Shown here in pieces: positions 18,812 through 26,946 of a stretch of DNA of 33,798 nucleotides (position 1 is the first letter of the stretch; each line of letters opens with the position of its first letter). Source of the DNA: an uncultured Alphaproteobacteria bacterium (GTDB lineage Bacteria; Pseudomonadota; Alphaproteobacteria; SHVP01). Location of the stretch: NCBI GenBank assembly GCA_938023835.1, contig CALJDF010000078.1, positions 1-33,798 of the forward strand, in the 5' to 3' direction. The notes under the pieces were generated by a model. It worked only from the letters and a program-made list of their open reading frames with translations, ran no database searches and was not told where the DNA came from. Both the position numbers and the translations under genes were made by a program.

Positions 18812-19697
18812 CCCAGAGACAGGCCCGAAGCTGAAGGTTCTTTTAGTTACCGGCGTTTCCGGTGCCGGTCGGTCGACTGCACTCAAGGTCCTTGAAGATC
18901 TCGGCTACGAGGCGATGGACAACATTCCCTTGAACCTCTTGCTGACGTTCCTAACGCCGGAATCGACGGTCCTTACCCGCCACGGCGCGATCGCGGCCGG
19001 AATCGACATTCGAACCCGAGACTTCGATGTCGAACACTTCATGGAACGACTTGCGCCGCTTTCCGCGCGCAAAGACATGCAGGTTTCTCTGCTGTTCATG
19101 GACTGTGACGACGAGGTCTTGTCGCAGCGCTACACCGAAACCCGCCGGCGGCACCCTTTGGCGGAGGACCGCCCGGTGCGAGACGGCATTCGCATGGAAC
19201 GGGACATCATCGGTGCGCTCCGCGACCACGCAGATCTCGTCATCGATACATCCACCATGACCGGCGCGGATGTCCGTCGCTTGCTGGCCGGGCACTACGC
19301 CATCGACGAAGGGCCGGTTCTTACGGCAACGGTCATGTCGTTCTCGTACCGAAAAGGACTACCGCGCGAGGCAGACCTTGTCTTCGACGTGCGTTTCCTG
19401 CGTAATCCGCATTACGTCCCTGAACTCAGACCTTTGTCCGGTATGGATCGCGACGTGGCACGCTACATCGAGGAAGACCCCGCGCTCGACGACATCATGG
19501 GTCGCTTTGACAGCCTTCTGGTCGACTTGCTGCCGCGCTACGCGGCGGAAGGAAAGACCTACCTGACGATTGCCATCGGCTGTACGGGCGGGCAACACCG
19601 ATCCGTCTTCGTTGCCGAGCGTCTTGCCAACGTCCTTGAAGGTGCAGGACTCCCCGTCACCCGGCGTCATCGCGACGTCGACACCACTGGCGGCTGA
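18804..19697 (+). CDS. rapZ: RNase adapter / nucleotide-binding protein RapZ
   Basis: RapZ (YvcJ/YhbJ family) is a P-loop protein; in Escherichia coli it binds the small RNA GlmZ and brings it to RNase E, controlling amino-sugar synthesis. In Alphaproteobacteria its role is less clear. The 297 residues carry Walker A VTGVSGAGRSTALKVLEDLG, YEAMDNIPLNLLLTFL, DIRTRDFD, VMSFSYRKGLPREADLVFDVRFLRNP and the C-terminal IGCTGGQHRSVFVAERLA. Length and motifs are complete. It overlaps hprK by 8 nt and is followed by the EIIA gene after 4 nt, the usual PTS-linked position. The nearby MurU/AmgK genes also deal with amino sugars, but no direct link is shown. Confidence 0.93.
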   Translation: MPNPETGPKLKVLLVTGVSGAGRSTALKVLEDLGYEAMDNIPLNLLLTFLTPESTVLTRHGAIAAGIDIRTRDFDVEHFMERLAPLSARKDMQVSLLFMDCDDEVLSQRYTETRRRHPLAEDRPVRDGIRMERDIIGALRDHADLVIDTSTMTGADVRRLLAGHYAIDEGPVLTATVMSFSYRKGLPREADLVFDVRFLRNPHYVPELRPLSGMDRDVARYIEEDPALDDIMGRFDSLLVDLLPRYAAEGKTYLTIAIGCTGGQHRSVFVAERLANVLEGAGLPVTRRHRDVDTTGG

Positions 19698-19701
19698 CGC
19701 A

Positions 19702-20103
19702 ATGATCGGGGTTGTCATCGTTTCGCAGGGTGCGCTCGGACAAGAGTTTCTGGCCGCCGCCGAACATGTCGTGGGGGTCCAGAGTGAGGTGTGCGCCGTT
19801 TGCCTCGATTGGAACAGCGAAGTCGGTGAATGCGGAAAGCACATTCATCAAGCTGTTGTCGATGTCGATAGCGGCGGGGGCGTGATTATTGTTGCCGACA
19901 TGATGGGCGGCACTCCATGCAATCTGGCCATTGCGGAAATGAGTGGCCCCAATATCGAGGTGATCGCGGGCCTTAATCTGCCGATGCTCCTGAAGCTTTT
20001 GACCTGCCGCGACAATACCGACATTAAGGCCATCGCAGCGGCAGTGGAAGAAACCGGCCGGACTCATATTCGCCGCGCTTCCGCCCCAGTCACCAATGAC
20101 TAA
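19702..20103 (+). CDS. PTS EIIA component, mannose family, with catalytic His replaced
   Basis: EIIA-Man family proteins accept a phosphate from HPr on a histidine near the N-terminus; in Alphaproteobacteria they lack a transporter and serve regulation. The 133-residue protein matches the fold: MIGVVIVSQGALGQEFLAAA, GGGVIIVADMMGGTPCNLAI and IEVIAGLNLPMLLKLL. At the active-site position the family has THG or SHG, whereas here Gln9 is encoded by CAG (19726-19728), so the normal phosphoryl acceptor is missing. The Asp and Gly-Gly-Thr-Pro around the active site remain. ATG 19702 is chosen over the track's longer start because it opens the first strand exactly, 4 nt after rapZ. It overlaps HPr by 8 nt. 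Confidence 0.9.
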   Translation: MIGVVIVSQGALGQEFLAAAEHVVGVQSEVCAVCLDWNSEVGECGKHIHQAVVDVDSGGGVIIVADMMGGTPCNLAIAEMSGPNIEVIAGLNLPMLLKLLTCRDNTDIKAIAAAVEETGRTHIRRASAPVTND

Positions 20104-20383
20104 CACCGTCGACTGGATCGTCAAAGACCTTCTGATCACCAACGAACGCGGTCTCCACGCGCGGGCGGCCGCGCGTTTTGTCAAAACGGCGGGGCCCTTC
20201 GCTGCGGAAATCACCGTGTCCAAAGATGGCCACACCGTCCCGGCCCGCTCCATCATGGGGCTGTTGCTCTTGGTCGCGAGCCAGGGTTCCTCGATTTCGG
20301 TCGCCGCCCGCGGCACCGATGCCCAAGACGCGTTGGATACCCTGGCTGCTCTCGTCGCCGCACGGTTCGACGAGGCTAAGTGA
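20096..20383 (+). CDS. ptsH: Phosphocarrier protein HPr
   Basis: HPr relays phosphate from enzyme I to EIIA proteins and is also modified on serine by HprK. The 95-residue protein has the catalytic His21 in NERGLHARAAARFVKTA and the regulatory Ser52 in ARSIMGLLLLVAS; the 31-residue spacing matches the canonical His15/Ser46. Both sites are therefore intact, unlike the EIIA active site. It overlaps the EIIA stop by 8 nt and ends the chvI-HPr run. No enzyme I gene lies in this window. Confidence 0.95.
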   Translation: MTNTVDWIVKDLLITNERGLHARAAARFVKTAGPFAAEITVSKDGHTVPARSIMGLLLLVASQGSSISVAARGTDAQDALDTLAALVAARFDEAK

Positions 20384-20393
20384 AGATTACGAT

Positions 20394-20409
20394 ATAAAGA
20401 TATCTTTAT
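20394..20409. promoter_or_regulatory. Perfect 16-bp palindrome upstream of ahcY, candidate operator
   Basis: ATAAAGATATCTTTAT is its own reverse complement and stands out as AT-rich in GC-rich surroundings, 11 nt after the HPr stop and 100 nt before the ahcY start. Such a site suits a dimeric repressor; ArsR-family regulators that sense S-adenosylhomocysteine or other methyl-cycle metabolites are plausible binders (inference). A small hairpin GCTGC-TAT-GCAGC follows at 20423-20435. I could not match the leader to the known SAH or SAM riboswitch consensus. Confidence 0.6.
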
Positions 20410-20508
20410 TTCTTCCGGAAATGCTGCTATGCAGCGCCATCATTTCTTTGAAGAACCGCCGCGTGCCCCGGAAACTGCGGGATGCGGGGCCTTTGCGCCG
20501 GAGCCGAC

Positions 20509-21909
20509 ATGACCGAATTCACCGACTACATCGTCAAAGACATCTCGCTCGCAGATTTTGGGCGCAAAGAATTGGACATCGCCGAAATTGAAATGCCCGG
20601 TTTGATGGCGCTTCGCGAGGAATACGGCGCGAAGAAACCCCTTAAGGGTGCGCGTATCGCCGGAAGCATTCACATGACCGTGCAAACCGGCGTGCTGATT
20701 GAAACGCTGGTTGAGTTGGGCGCGAACGTGCGCTGGTCCTCGTGCAACATCTATTCGACCCAGGACCATGCGGCGGCGGCAATCGCCGCGAAAGGGATCC
20801 CCGTCTTTGCCGTGAAGGGGGAGACGCTCGAAGAATATTGGGAATACGTCAACAAGATCTTCGAGTGGGGCGACGGTGGCATGCCCAACATGATCCTCGA
20901 TGATGGCGGTGACGCCACTATCCTGGTGCACCTCGGTCGGGAAGCCGAGAAAGATGCATCGGTGCTGGATAACCCGGGCAACGAAGAGGAAGAAGTTCTC
21001 TTCGCGTCGATCAGGAAGCGGATGGCCGAGAAGCCGGGCTGGTATACCGCACTTGGCGATGCGATCCGGGGCGTTACAGAAGAAACCACCACCGGCGTGC
21101 ACCGCCTCTACGAGATGGAAAAAAAGGGAACGCTTTTGTTTCCCGCCATCAACGTCAACGACTCCGTCACCAAGTCAAAATTCGACAACCTCTACGGTTG
21201 TCGCGAAAGCCTTGTTGACGGTATTCGTCGCGGCACCGATGTGATGATGGCCGGCAAGGTCGCCGTCGTCGCAGGGTATGGCGACACTGGCAAGGGATCG
21301 GCGCAGTCCCTGCGCAGTGCCGGTTGCCGTGTCCTCGTGACCGAGATCGATCCGATCTGCGCGCTTCAGGCCGCGATGGAAGGCTATGAGGTCGTGACCA
21401 TGGAAGATGCTGCCCCGCAAGGCGACATCTTCGTGACCGCAACGGGTAATCTTGATGTCATCACCCTCGACCACATGCGGGAGATGAAGGACCACGCGAT
21501 CGTCTGCAACATCGGTCACTTTGACTCTGAAATTCAGATCGCCGCGCTTAAGAACTTCAAATGGGATGAGATCAAGCCGCATGTTGACGAGGTCGAGTTC
21601 CCGGACGGCAAGAAACTGATCATTCTGTCTAAGGGCCGGCTCGTGAACCTCGGCAACGCCATGGGTCACCCCAGCTTCGTGATGAGTGCCTCGTTCACCA
21701 ACCAGGTGCTGGCGCAGAAAGAGTTGTGGAACAACACCGGCAATTACGAAAAGAAGGTCTACGTGCTGTCCAAAGAACTGGATGAGAAGGTCGCTGCACT
21801 GCACTTGAAGAAGCTCGGCGCCCGCCTTTCGGTCCTCAACGACAAGCAAGCCGAATACCTCAGCCTCGACAAAGAAGGCCCGTTCAAGCCGGAGCATTAC
21901 CGCTACTAG
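20509..21909 (+). CDS. ahcY: Adenosylhomocysteinase
   Basis: AhcY hydrolyses S-adenosylhomocysteine to adenosine and homocysteine, removing the inhibitor formed by methyltransferases and feeding methionine recycling. The 466-residue protein is full length and NAD-dependent: [56 protein letters not shown], the NAD-binding [18 protein letters not shown], and the C-terminal [13 protein letters not shown] 20509 with GGAG six bases upstream is preferred to the track's 20482. The leader contains a 16-bp palindrome and the gene ends before a hairpin terminator, so it is probably its own transcription unit. HPr next to ahcY is a common alphaproteobacterial order. Confidence 0.97.
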   Translation: MTEFTDYIVKDISLADFGRKELDIAEIEMPGLMALREEYGAKKPLKGARIAGSIHMTVQTGVLIETLVELGANVRWSSCNIYSTQDHAAAAIAAKGIPVFAVKGETLEEYWEYVNKIFEWGDGGMPNMILDDGGDATILVHLGREAEKDASVLDNPGNEEEEVLFASIRKRMAEKPGWYTALGDAIRGVTEETTTGVHRLYEMEKKGTLLFPAINVNDSVTKSKFDNLYGCRESLVDGIRRGTDVMMAGKVAVVAGYGDTGKGSAQSLRSAGCRVLVTEIDPICALQAAMEGYEVVTMEDAAPQGDIFVTATGNLDVITLDHMREMKDHAIVCNIGHFDSEIQIAALKNFKWDEIKPHVDEVEFPDGKKLIILSKGRLVNLGNAMGHPSFVMSASFTNQVLAQKELWNNTGNYEKKVYVLSKELDEKVAALHLKKLGARLSVLNDKQAEYLSLDKEGPFKPEHYRY

Positions 21910-21932
21910 CCAAGGGCGTTAACCATTGCGAC

Positions 21933-21971
21933 CGGTGGAACCGAACCCAAACCCCCGGATTCCACCGTTTT
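21933..21971 (+). terminator. Intrinsic terminator of ahcY
   Basis: CGGTGGAACCG at 21933 pairs with CGGATTCCACCG ending at 21967, with one bulged A and a 12-nt loop, followed by TTTT. It starts 24 nt after the ahcY stop and separates that gene from motA. Confidence 0.75.
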
Positions 21972-21996
21972 CCATCTGGCCCCCGACACAAAAGCG

Positions 21997-22026
21997 TTCC
22001 GGCGCAAGGGTTTGTTGCGCTATAGT
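21997..22026 (+). promoter_or_regulatory. Possible sigma70-type promoter of motA
   Basis: A good -10 hexamer, TATAGT, lies at 22021-22026, 51 nt before the motA ATG. The best -35 candidate, TTCCGG at 21997, is poor and 18 nt away. I found no sigma28 or sigma54 type motif, so flagellar-class control is not evident. Confidence 0.3.
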
Positions 22027-22077
22027 CTTACGATCCTTTAACGGCGTTGACGACTAGGACGATCGGGGGTCTGCTAG

Positions 22078-22917
22078 ATGTCGATACCAACAATTATCGG
22101 CTTGCTGTTTGGACTGGGACTGGTGGCCGGTGCGGTCTTCCTCTCCGGCGGAGACCCGCTCGCGTTTGTTAGCGTGCCCAGCATCATGATCGTGATTGGC
22201 GGTACGCTGGCGGCCGGCTTCATCGGCTTTCAAGCACGTTACGTCATCCTTTCGCTGAAAGAGATAGGACAGCTTCTCGTTAAAGAGAAAATCAATCGCG
22301 CCATGCTGACCGTAGAGACCGGCAAGATTATTCGCTGGGGTTACCTGGTGAAGAAGCACGGCATCGTGGCGCTGGAGCGTGAGATCAAATCGGCCAAGCA
22401 GCAAGATCATTTCCTCAACTACGGCGTTGAGCTGGTCATTACCGGTTATACCAGCGACGAGGTTCGCGGCATGCTGTCCGCCGCGGCAGACGGCACCATG
22501 CAACGTAAGATGGTCAGCGCAAGCATCCTGAAAACGCTGGCCTCGGTATCGCCGGCGTTCGGCATGATCGGGACCCTGATCGGTCTGATCATCATTCTGC
22601 AAAAGCTCGTTTCCGACCCCGAAGGTCTGGGTCCGGGTTTGGCGCTCGCTCTGGTCACCACACTTTATGGCGTGATTATGCAGCGGCTCATTTTCTCTCC
22701 TGCCGCCAGTAAAGTGGAGCAGAAGGCAGGCATTCTCCGGTTCCGCAACTTCTTGGTGACCGAAGGGTTCGCCATGTTGGCCGAGCACCGCAGCCCGCGT
22801 TACATCCAGGATCGGATGAACAGTTATCTTGATCCGGAGATTCACTACTCGATCGATAAGAAGGGTGGCGCTTCGGGTGGCGGGCAAAAACGAGCCCAGC
22901 AACGTAAAGCCGCCTGA
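22078..22917 (+). CDS. motA: Flagellar motor stator protein MotA/PomA
   Basis: MotA forms, with MotB, the inner-membrane ion channel that drives flagellar rotation. The 279-residue protein has the PomA-like layout: two N-terminal helices (IIGLLFGLGLVAGAVFL and VPSIMIVIGGTLAAGFIGF), a cytoplasmic loop, and two C-terminal helices in VSPAFGMIGTLIGLIIIL and GPGLALALVTTLYGVIMQRL. The signature around PAFGMIGTLIGL and TTLYG is intact. The C-terminal tail is basic and Gly/Gln rich. ATG 22078 follows GGGGG at a fitting distance. It pairs with motB 12 nt downstream and lies apart from any other flagellar gene seen here. Sequence alone does not settle H+ or Na+ coupling. Confidence 0.95.
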   Translation: MSIPTIIGLLFGLGLVAGAVFLSGGDPLAFVSVPSIMIVIGGTLAAGFIGFQARYVILSLKEIGQLLVKEKINRAMLTVETGKIIRWGYLVKKHGIVALEREIKSAKQQDHFLNYGVELVITGYTSDEVRGMLSAAADGTMQRKMVSASILKTLASVSPAFGMIGTLIGLIIILQKLVSDPEGLGPGLALALVTTLYGVIMQRLIFSPAASKVEQKAGILRFRNFLVTEGFAMLAEHRSPRYIQDRMNSYLDPEIHYSIDKKGGASGGGQKRAQQRKAA

Positions 22918-22929
22918 GGACGCTAGACA

Positions 22930-23562
22930 GTGGCGAACGCCCCGGCAATCAAGCAAAACGACGCCAGCGAAGACGACTGGCTCGTTACCTACGCTGACGC
23001 GATCACGCTGTTGATGGCGTTCTTCGTCATCATGTTTTCGGTCTCCGAACCCAACTCCGAAAAGTTCGAGCAAGTGACGCGAGGCATGGTCGAGACGTTG
23101 TCGCGCAAGGACATCCAGTCGCCGGTGACGCAGAGCAAAGGCGAACAAGCGCAAATCGACACGACCACGGTTGGCCGCACTTTCCAATTCCAGAGCGGGG
23201 AGATGTTCGCCCCTGGATCGGCAGACATCTTACCGTCCGCATTCGCCCAGTTGGATCGTATCGCGCAGAACTTGAGCCTCTTCGGCAACACCGATTACGG
23301 CGTCATCGTCGAAGGCCACACCGACGACATACCGATCAACTCCGCTAAGTTTCCATCGAACTGGGAGCTTTCGGCAGCCCGCGCCGCATCGGTTGTGCGC
23401 TATTTTCTTTCGCGTGGGGTTAAGGCCGACCGACTGAGAGCCGTTGGCCTTGCAGACACGGTGTCGCCACGCACGGCACCGCTTTACGACAAACAGACCG
23501 GCGAGCCCATTCCGGAAAACCGGGAAGCCAATCGCCGCGTCGTGGTGAAAATCGACCGCTAG
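22930..23562 (+). CDS. motB: Flagellar motor protein MotB, OmpA domain
   Basis: MotB anchors the stator to peptidoglycan and carries the ion-binding aspartate. The 210-residue protein starts at GTG and has one N-terminal helix, WLVTYADAITLLMAFFVIMFSV, with the essential Asp23 in TYAD. A short plug and linker follow, then an OmpA-like peptidoglycan-binding domain: DYGVIVEGHTDDIPI, NWELSAARAASVVRYFL, NREANRRVVVKI. It is on the short side for MotB, with a reduced linker. It lies 12 nt after motA and is followed by a terminator. Confidence 0.94.
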   Translation: MANAPAIKQNDASEDDWLVTYADAITLLMAFFVIMFSVSEPNSEKFEQVTRGMVETLSRKDIQSPVTQSKGEQAQIDTTTVGRTFQFQSGEMFAPGSADILPSAFAQLDRIAQNLSLFGNTDYGVIVEGHTDDIPINSAKFPSNWELSAARAASVVRYFLSRGVKADRLRAVGLADTVSPRTAPLYDKQTGEPIPENREANRRVVVKIDR

Positions 23563-23634
23563 AACCAGCGGTCGCCATTCTTGAAGAGAATGTAGGGGCC
23601 CGAAGGCCCTCAGACCTGAAAGCGCCCGCAAATG

Positions 23635-23656
23635 GGCCGAAGTCGTTCGCCTTTTT
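23635..23656 (+). terminator. Intrinsic terminator downstream of motB
   Basis: GGCCGAA-GTCG-TTCGCC forms a six-pair stem with one bulged C, followed at once by TTTTT. It lies 72 nt after the motB stop. A second hairpin, GGGGCC-CGAA-GGCCCT at 23595-23610, precedes it but has no T tract. Confidence 0.6.
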
Positions 23657-23943
23657 CTCACGAGGCCTGGGGAGGCCATTCGCACGATGTCGCCACCGGA
23701 ACCGTTGGCTGAACCTGGGTTCGACCAAGCCCGACGCGCAGAAACGTTGATGCGCGCGCATACCGACCTCGTTGCCCGGTTCGGCCTAGGCGTTGCGCCG
23801 ACCTTCAAACAGACGCTGAACCGCGTCATCGCGGTAATGGATGCCGAGGCGGCGCTCTCGGACCGCCCGGTGGATGGCGTGACCACCACCCCCAAATCTG
23901 GTCTATTATGCCAGCAAAACAAGATCATTCGGGGAGGAAGACG
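23657..23943 (+). promoter_or_regulatory. Spacer with candidate promoter for the FAD oxidoreductase genes
   Basis: The stretch between the motB terminator and the first FAD gene has no gene I can support. It includes a TATTAT -10-like hexamer at 23904-23909, about 35 nt before the start codon, with a weak TGACCA -35 candidate at 23880. GGGGAGGAAG directly before the ATG at 23944 is a strong ribosome binding site. A 92-codon plus-strand frame (23687-23965) runs through this promoter and RBS and is doubtful, although its middle part looks protein-like and could be a gene remnant. Confidence 0.4.
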
Positions 23944-25386
23944 ATGGCCCAAGTATGGGATGTGATCGTTGTCGGTGGCGGCACCGCTGGCATGCCGGCC
24001 GCCACCTTTGCCGCCGAGCGTGGCGCGCGGGTCTTGGTGATCGATGCAGCACCCGATGTCGGCGGCACCTTGCATTTGTCGACCGGCCAACTCAGCGCCG
24101 CCGGCACGAACCTCCAGGCCCGCAAGGGGGTCAGCGACACCACCGATGCGCATTACGACGACATCATGCGGATCAGCAAGAACACCGCGGACCCGGTGCT
24201 GGTCCGCCTCGCGGTCGGCCACGCGGCTGAAACCTTCAACTGGTTGCAAGACAACGGCTTTGAACCGCTGAGCGAGCACCCCGTTTTGGGCAAGGCACAC
24301 GAACCCTACAGCGAGCGGCGCTACTACTGGGGGATCGACGGCGGCATGAGCATTCTCAACACGCTGCGCGGTCCCTTCCAAGCCCAGGTCGACGCGGGTC
24401 GGATTTCTGTGAAGCTCTCGACCGAAGTCACTGCCTTGGTGAAAGACGAAGACGGTGCGGTTGTCGGCGTAGAAACTGCCGGGCCCGACAGCAACGAAAC
24501 CATCCACGGAACAAACGTCGTGCTGGCATGCGGCGGCTATTCGTCCAATGGGGAGATGTTCCGAGAACTGAACGGGTTCCCACAATATTTCAACGGCGCC
24601 TATCCGTACGCCCAAGGTGCCGGCATTCGGCTCGGCCAATCGGTCGGCGGGGTCTTGCGCGGGCACGCATACTATTTGTGCGGCTACGGCGCCGTCTTGG
24701 ACAGCGACACCATCCCCGCAGGGATGACGGTGCGGCCCATTCACCATCCCGAGATGCGCGAGCCATGGGAAATCCACGTCAACGTGCGGGGTGAACGCTA
24801 CGTTCAAGAAGATGTCCGGAGCGTCGATGTGCGCGAGCACGCCTTGCTGAAACAACCGGAATTGCGTCGTTGGGTGATCTACGACAATGCGATCGCTCAG
24901 GCGTCGCCGCCGCAGTTCGATGGCGTGGACAAGACGGCCGAAATGGCGTTTTTCGATACGCATCCAATGTTCGCTAAGGCCGACACCTTGGACGCTCTGG
25001 CGCAAGCCGCGGGGATCGACGCGGGCGGGCTTGCGGCCACGGTCGCGGCATACAACGCGGCGATCGCGACCGGCGCCCCGGATCCGATGGGCCGTCAGCA
25101 TCGGCCGCTGCCCATCAAACAGGGACCGTTCTATGCCATCCGAGTCCAGGGCACGTCGATCTCGAGCACCGTGGGTCTGGCGGTCGACGCCGACTTGCGG
25201 GTCATCGACAAAGACAACAAACCGATCGCCAATCTTTATGCGGCCGGCGAGTTGCTCGGGTCCGGGCAGACCATGGGTGATTCGTTCTGCGGCGGGATGA
25301 TGGCGACACCGGCACTGACCTTTGGCCGTTTGTTGGGGCAACGCCTGCTGAATTGGGAAGATCGCGCGGCACAAGCCGCAGAGTAA
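23944..25386 (+). CDS. FAD-dependent oxidoreductase, FAD_binding_2 family, paralog 1
   Basis: A 480-residue soluble flavoprotein of the fumarate reductase / 3-ketosteroid dehydrogenase superfamily. The FAD-binding start is VWDVIVVGGGTAGMPAATFAAERGARVLVID, with GGTLHLSTGQLSAAGT next; the C-terminal FAD contact is IANLYAAGELLG. The middle signature REPWEIHVNVRGERYVQED is shared with the two paralogs downstream. The segment GTSISSTVGLAVDADLRV replaces the HTMGG-like substrate site of fumarate reductases, so that activity is unlikely. PFYAIRV keeps a Tyr that is catalytic in ketosteroid dehydrogenases. The ATG at 23944 has a strong GGAGG; the longer track start is not needed. Substrate unknown; NAD(P)H or a quinone partner is not visible. 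Confidence 0.85.
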   Translation: MAQVWDVIVVGGGTAGMPAATFAAERGARVLVIDAAPDVGGTLHLSTGQLSAAGTNLQARKGVSDTTDAHYDDIMRISKNTADPVLVRLAVGHAAETFNWLQDNGFEPLSEHPVLGKAHEPYSERRYYWGIDGGMSILNTLRGPFQAQVDAGRISVKLSTEVTALVKDEDGAVVGVETAGPDSNETIHGTNVVLACGGYSSNGEMFRELNGFPQYFNGAYPYAQGAGIRLGQSVGGVLRGHAYYLCGYGAVLDSDTIPAGMTVRPIHHPEMREPWEIHVNVRGERYVQEDVRSVDVREHALLKQPELRRWVIYDNAIAQASPPQFDGVDKTAEMAFFDTHPMFAKADTLDALAQAAGIDAGGLAATVAAYNAAIATGAPDPMGRQHRPLPIKQGPFYAIRVQGTSISSTVGLAVDADLRVIDKDNKPIANLYAAGELLGSGQTMGDSFCGGMMATPALTFGRLLGQRLLNWEDRAAQAAE

Positions 25387-25434
25387 CGCCATCAAGAGCG
25401 CGCGCCCCGAGGGCCGCCGAACGGGAGGAAGACC

Positions 25435-26868
25435 ATGAGCGACATGTGGGACGTTATTGTTGTCGGCGCCGGGAGCGCCGGGCTGCCGGCCGCCATTCGC
25501 GCCGCCGAGCGCGGCGCGCGGGTGCTGCAGGTCGATGCGGATGAGAAGATCGGCGGCACGCTGCATTTGTCGTCCGGCCAGATCAGCGCTGCCGGGACCA
25601 AACGCCAGAAGCGGCTCGGCATCGTCGACACCGCGCAAGCGCATTACGACGACGCCCAACGTATTGCCGAAGGTACGATCGACCCCACGCTGGGCAAACT
25701 CGCCACCGCCAATGCGGGCGCGACTTACGATTGGTTGGAAGAACTCGGGTACGAACCGATCAACCACATGCCGGTGTCGGGCGGCGCGCATGAGCCCTAC
25801 CTGACCCGGCGGTACTACTGGGCCGAGAACATGGCCGTCGCGATCCACGATGTGCTGAAACCGGTGCACGACAAACTGGTTGCCGACGGCAAAATCGACC
25901 TGCGGCTGAAGACTCGGATGACCGGCATCGTCACCGATGCCGATGGGGCCGCGGTGGGCATCACCGTCGATAACGGCGGCAAGGCCGAAACGCTGCACGG
26001 CAAAAACATCGTGGTGACGACCGGCGGCTATGCCCACAACGTCGATTTGTGGAAAGAGATGACGCCGGACATTCCGTTGCGCGCCTACACCAATGACTAT
26101 TCGCGCGGCGATGGGCTGGTTGCGGCCCGCGAGATCGGCGCCAAGGTGGACGGCGCGGATACGTTCTTGTGCACCTTTGCCGGTGTGTTGGATGACCCGA
26201 AGGATCCCTATTCGACCGCGCTGGGGATGCAGTTTGCACCGCAAATGCGCGAGCCCTGGGAGATTTACGTCAACACCGACGGCAAGCGGTTCGTGCGCGA
26301 AGATCATCCCAGCGTGGATGAGCGCGAACATGCTTTGTTGGCCCAAAAAGACCAGCGCATGTTCGTCGTGTTCGACGAAGGCATTCGCCAGAACGCGCCG
26401 CATATCAACCCGCTGGACCCTGCGCTGCACGACAAGTTCGGCAATCATCCGCACTACACCAAAGCGGATACCTTGGCCGCGTTGGCCAAGCAGATGGGCG
26501 TCGATGCCGCCAACCTCGAAGCCACGGTGGCCGCCTACAACGCCGCCGTCGATAGCGGCGAGGACAAAGAGCTGGGCCGTGTTCGGATGTTCCGCAAGAT
26601 CGAAGAAGCGCCGTTCTATGCGATCCATGCCGGCGGTATCACGGTGGTGAGCCCCGCCGGGTTGAACGTGACGGCCGACTTGCAGGTGGTGAAGGAGGAC
26701 GGCACGCCGATTCCCAAACTGTACGCCGCGGGCGAGGTGTTGGGCTTTGGCCGGCTGTCGGGCAAGGCCTTTGTCAACGGAATGTCGTTGATGCCGGCGC
26801 TGAGCTTCGGTCGGTTGTTGGGCGAGAAGATTTTGAAATGGGAGGCAGCGAGGGCAGCAGCGGAGTAA
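25435..26868 (+). CDS. FAD-dependent oxidoreductase, FAD_binding_2 family, paralog 2
   Basis: A 477-residue paralog of the preceding gene, starting 48 nt after it with an almost identical leader (GGGAGGAAGACC before ATG). It has MWDVIVVGAGSAGLPAAIRAAERGARVLQVD, GGTLHLSSGQISAAGT, REPWEIYVNTDGKRFVRED, FDEGIRQNAP and LYAAGEVLGFGRLSGKAF. The His of the fumarate reductase active site is again absent (GGITVVSPAGLNVTADLQ), whereas an Arg in GFGRLSGK may match a substrate-binding Arg of that family. PFYAI is kept. No signal peptide or heme-binding region is present, so it is a cytoplasmic enzyme unlike respiratory flavocytochromes. It is probably co-transcribed with paralog 1 and ends at a strong terminator. 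Confidence 0.85.
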   Translation: MSDMWDVIVVGAGSAGLPAAIRAAERGARVLQVDADEKIGGTLHLSSGQISAAGTKRQKRLGIVDTAQAHYDDAQRIAEGTIDPTLGKLATANAGATYDWLEELGYEPINHMPVSGGAHEPYLTRRYYWAENMAVAIHDVLKPVHDKLVADGKIDLRLKTRMTGIVTDADGAAVGITVDNGGKAETLHGKNIVVTTGGYAHNVDLWKEMTPDIPLRAYTNDYSRGDGLVAAREIGAKVDGADTFLCTFAGVLDDPKDPYSTALGMQFAPQMREPWEIYVNTDGKRFVREDHPSVDEREHALLAQKDQRMFVVFDEGIRQNAPHINPLDPALHDKFGNHPHYTKADTLAALAKQMGVDAANLEATVAAYNAAVDSGEDKELGRVRMFRKIEEAPFYAIHAGGITVVSPAGLNVTADLQVVKEDGTPIPKLYAAGEVLGFGRLSGKAFVNGMSLMPALSFGRLLGEKILKWEAARAAAE

Positions 26869-26888
26869 ACGCGGTCCCTTCGACCCCG

Positions 26889-26919
26889 AAAGTGGCCGGG
26901 TTCGCCCGGCCACTTTTGT
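26889..26919 (+). terminator. Strong intrinsic terminator after FAD paralog 2
   Basis: AAAGTGGCCGGG-TTCG-CCCGGCCACTTT is a perfect 12-bp stem with a stable TTCG tetraloop, followed by TTG. It starts 20 nt after the stop codon and only 28 nt remain before the SDR start, so the downstream pair must rely on read-through or on a promoter overlapping this hairpin. Confidence 0.85.
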
Positions 26920-26946
26920 ATCCACCCCCAACCCACGAGTACGACC

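Noticed and set aside
20384-20508. SAH or SAM riboswitch in the ahcY leader
   Set aside because: Apart from a five-pair hairpin and the palindrome I could not find the conserved core of these riboswitches; a covariance-model search would decide.
21961-22077. Sigma54 or sigma28 promoter for motA
   Set aside because: The GG and GC elements are wrongly spaced for sigma54 and there is no TAAA-N-GCCGATAA-like pair for sigma28.
22054-23187. 377-codon minus-strand frame over motA and motB
   Set aside because: Antisense shadow of two well-supported genes; no motif and no ribosome site.
23687-23965. 92-codon plus-strand ORF before FAD paralog 1
   Set aside because: It covers the likely promoter and ribosome site of the FAD gene and matches no family I know. 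A segment such as HTDLVARFGLGVAPTFKQ looks protein-like, so a gene remnant remains possible, but the evidence is too thin for a CDS call.
23944-26868. Fumarate reductase or flavocytochrome function for the FAD genes
   Set aside because: No heme motifs, no signal peptide, and the active-site His region is replaced in each copy.
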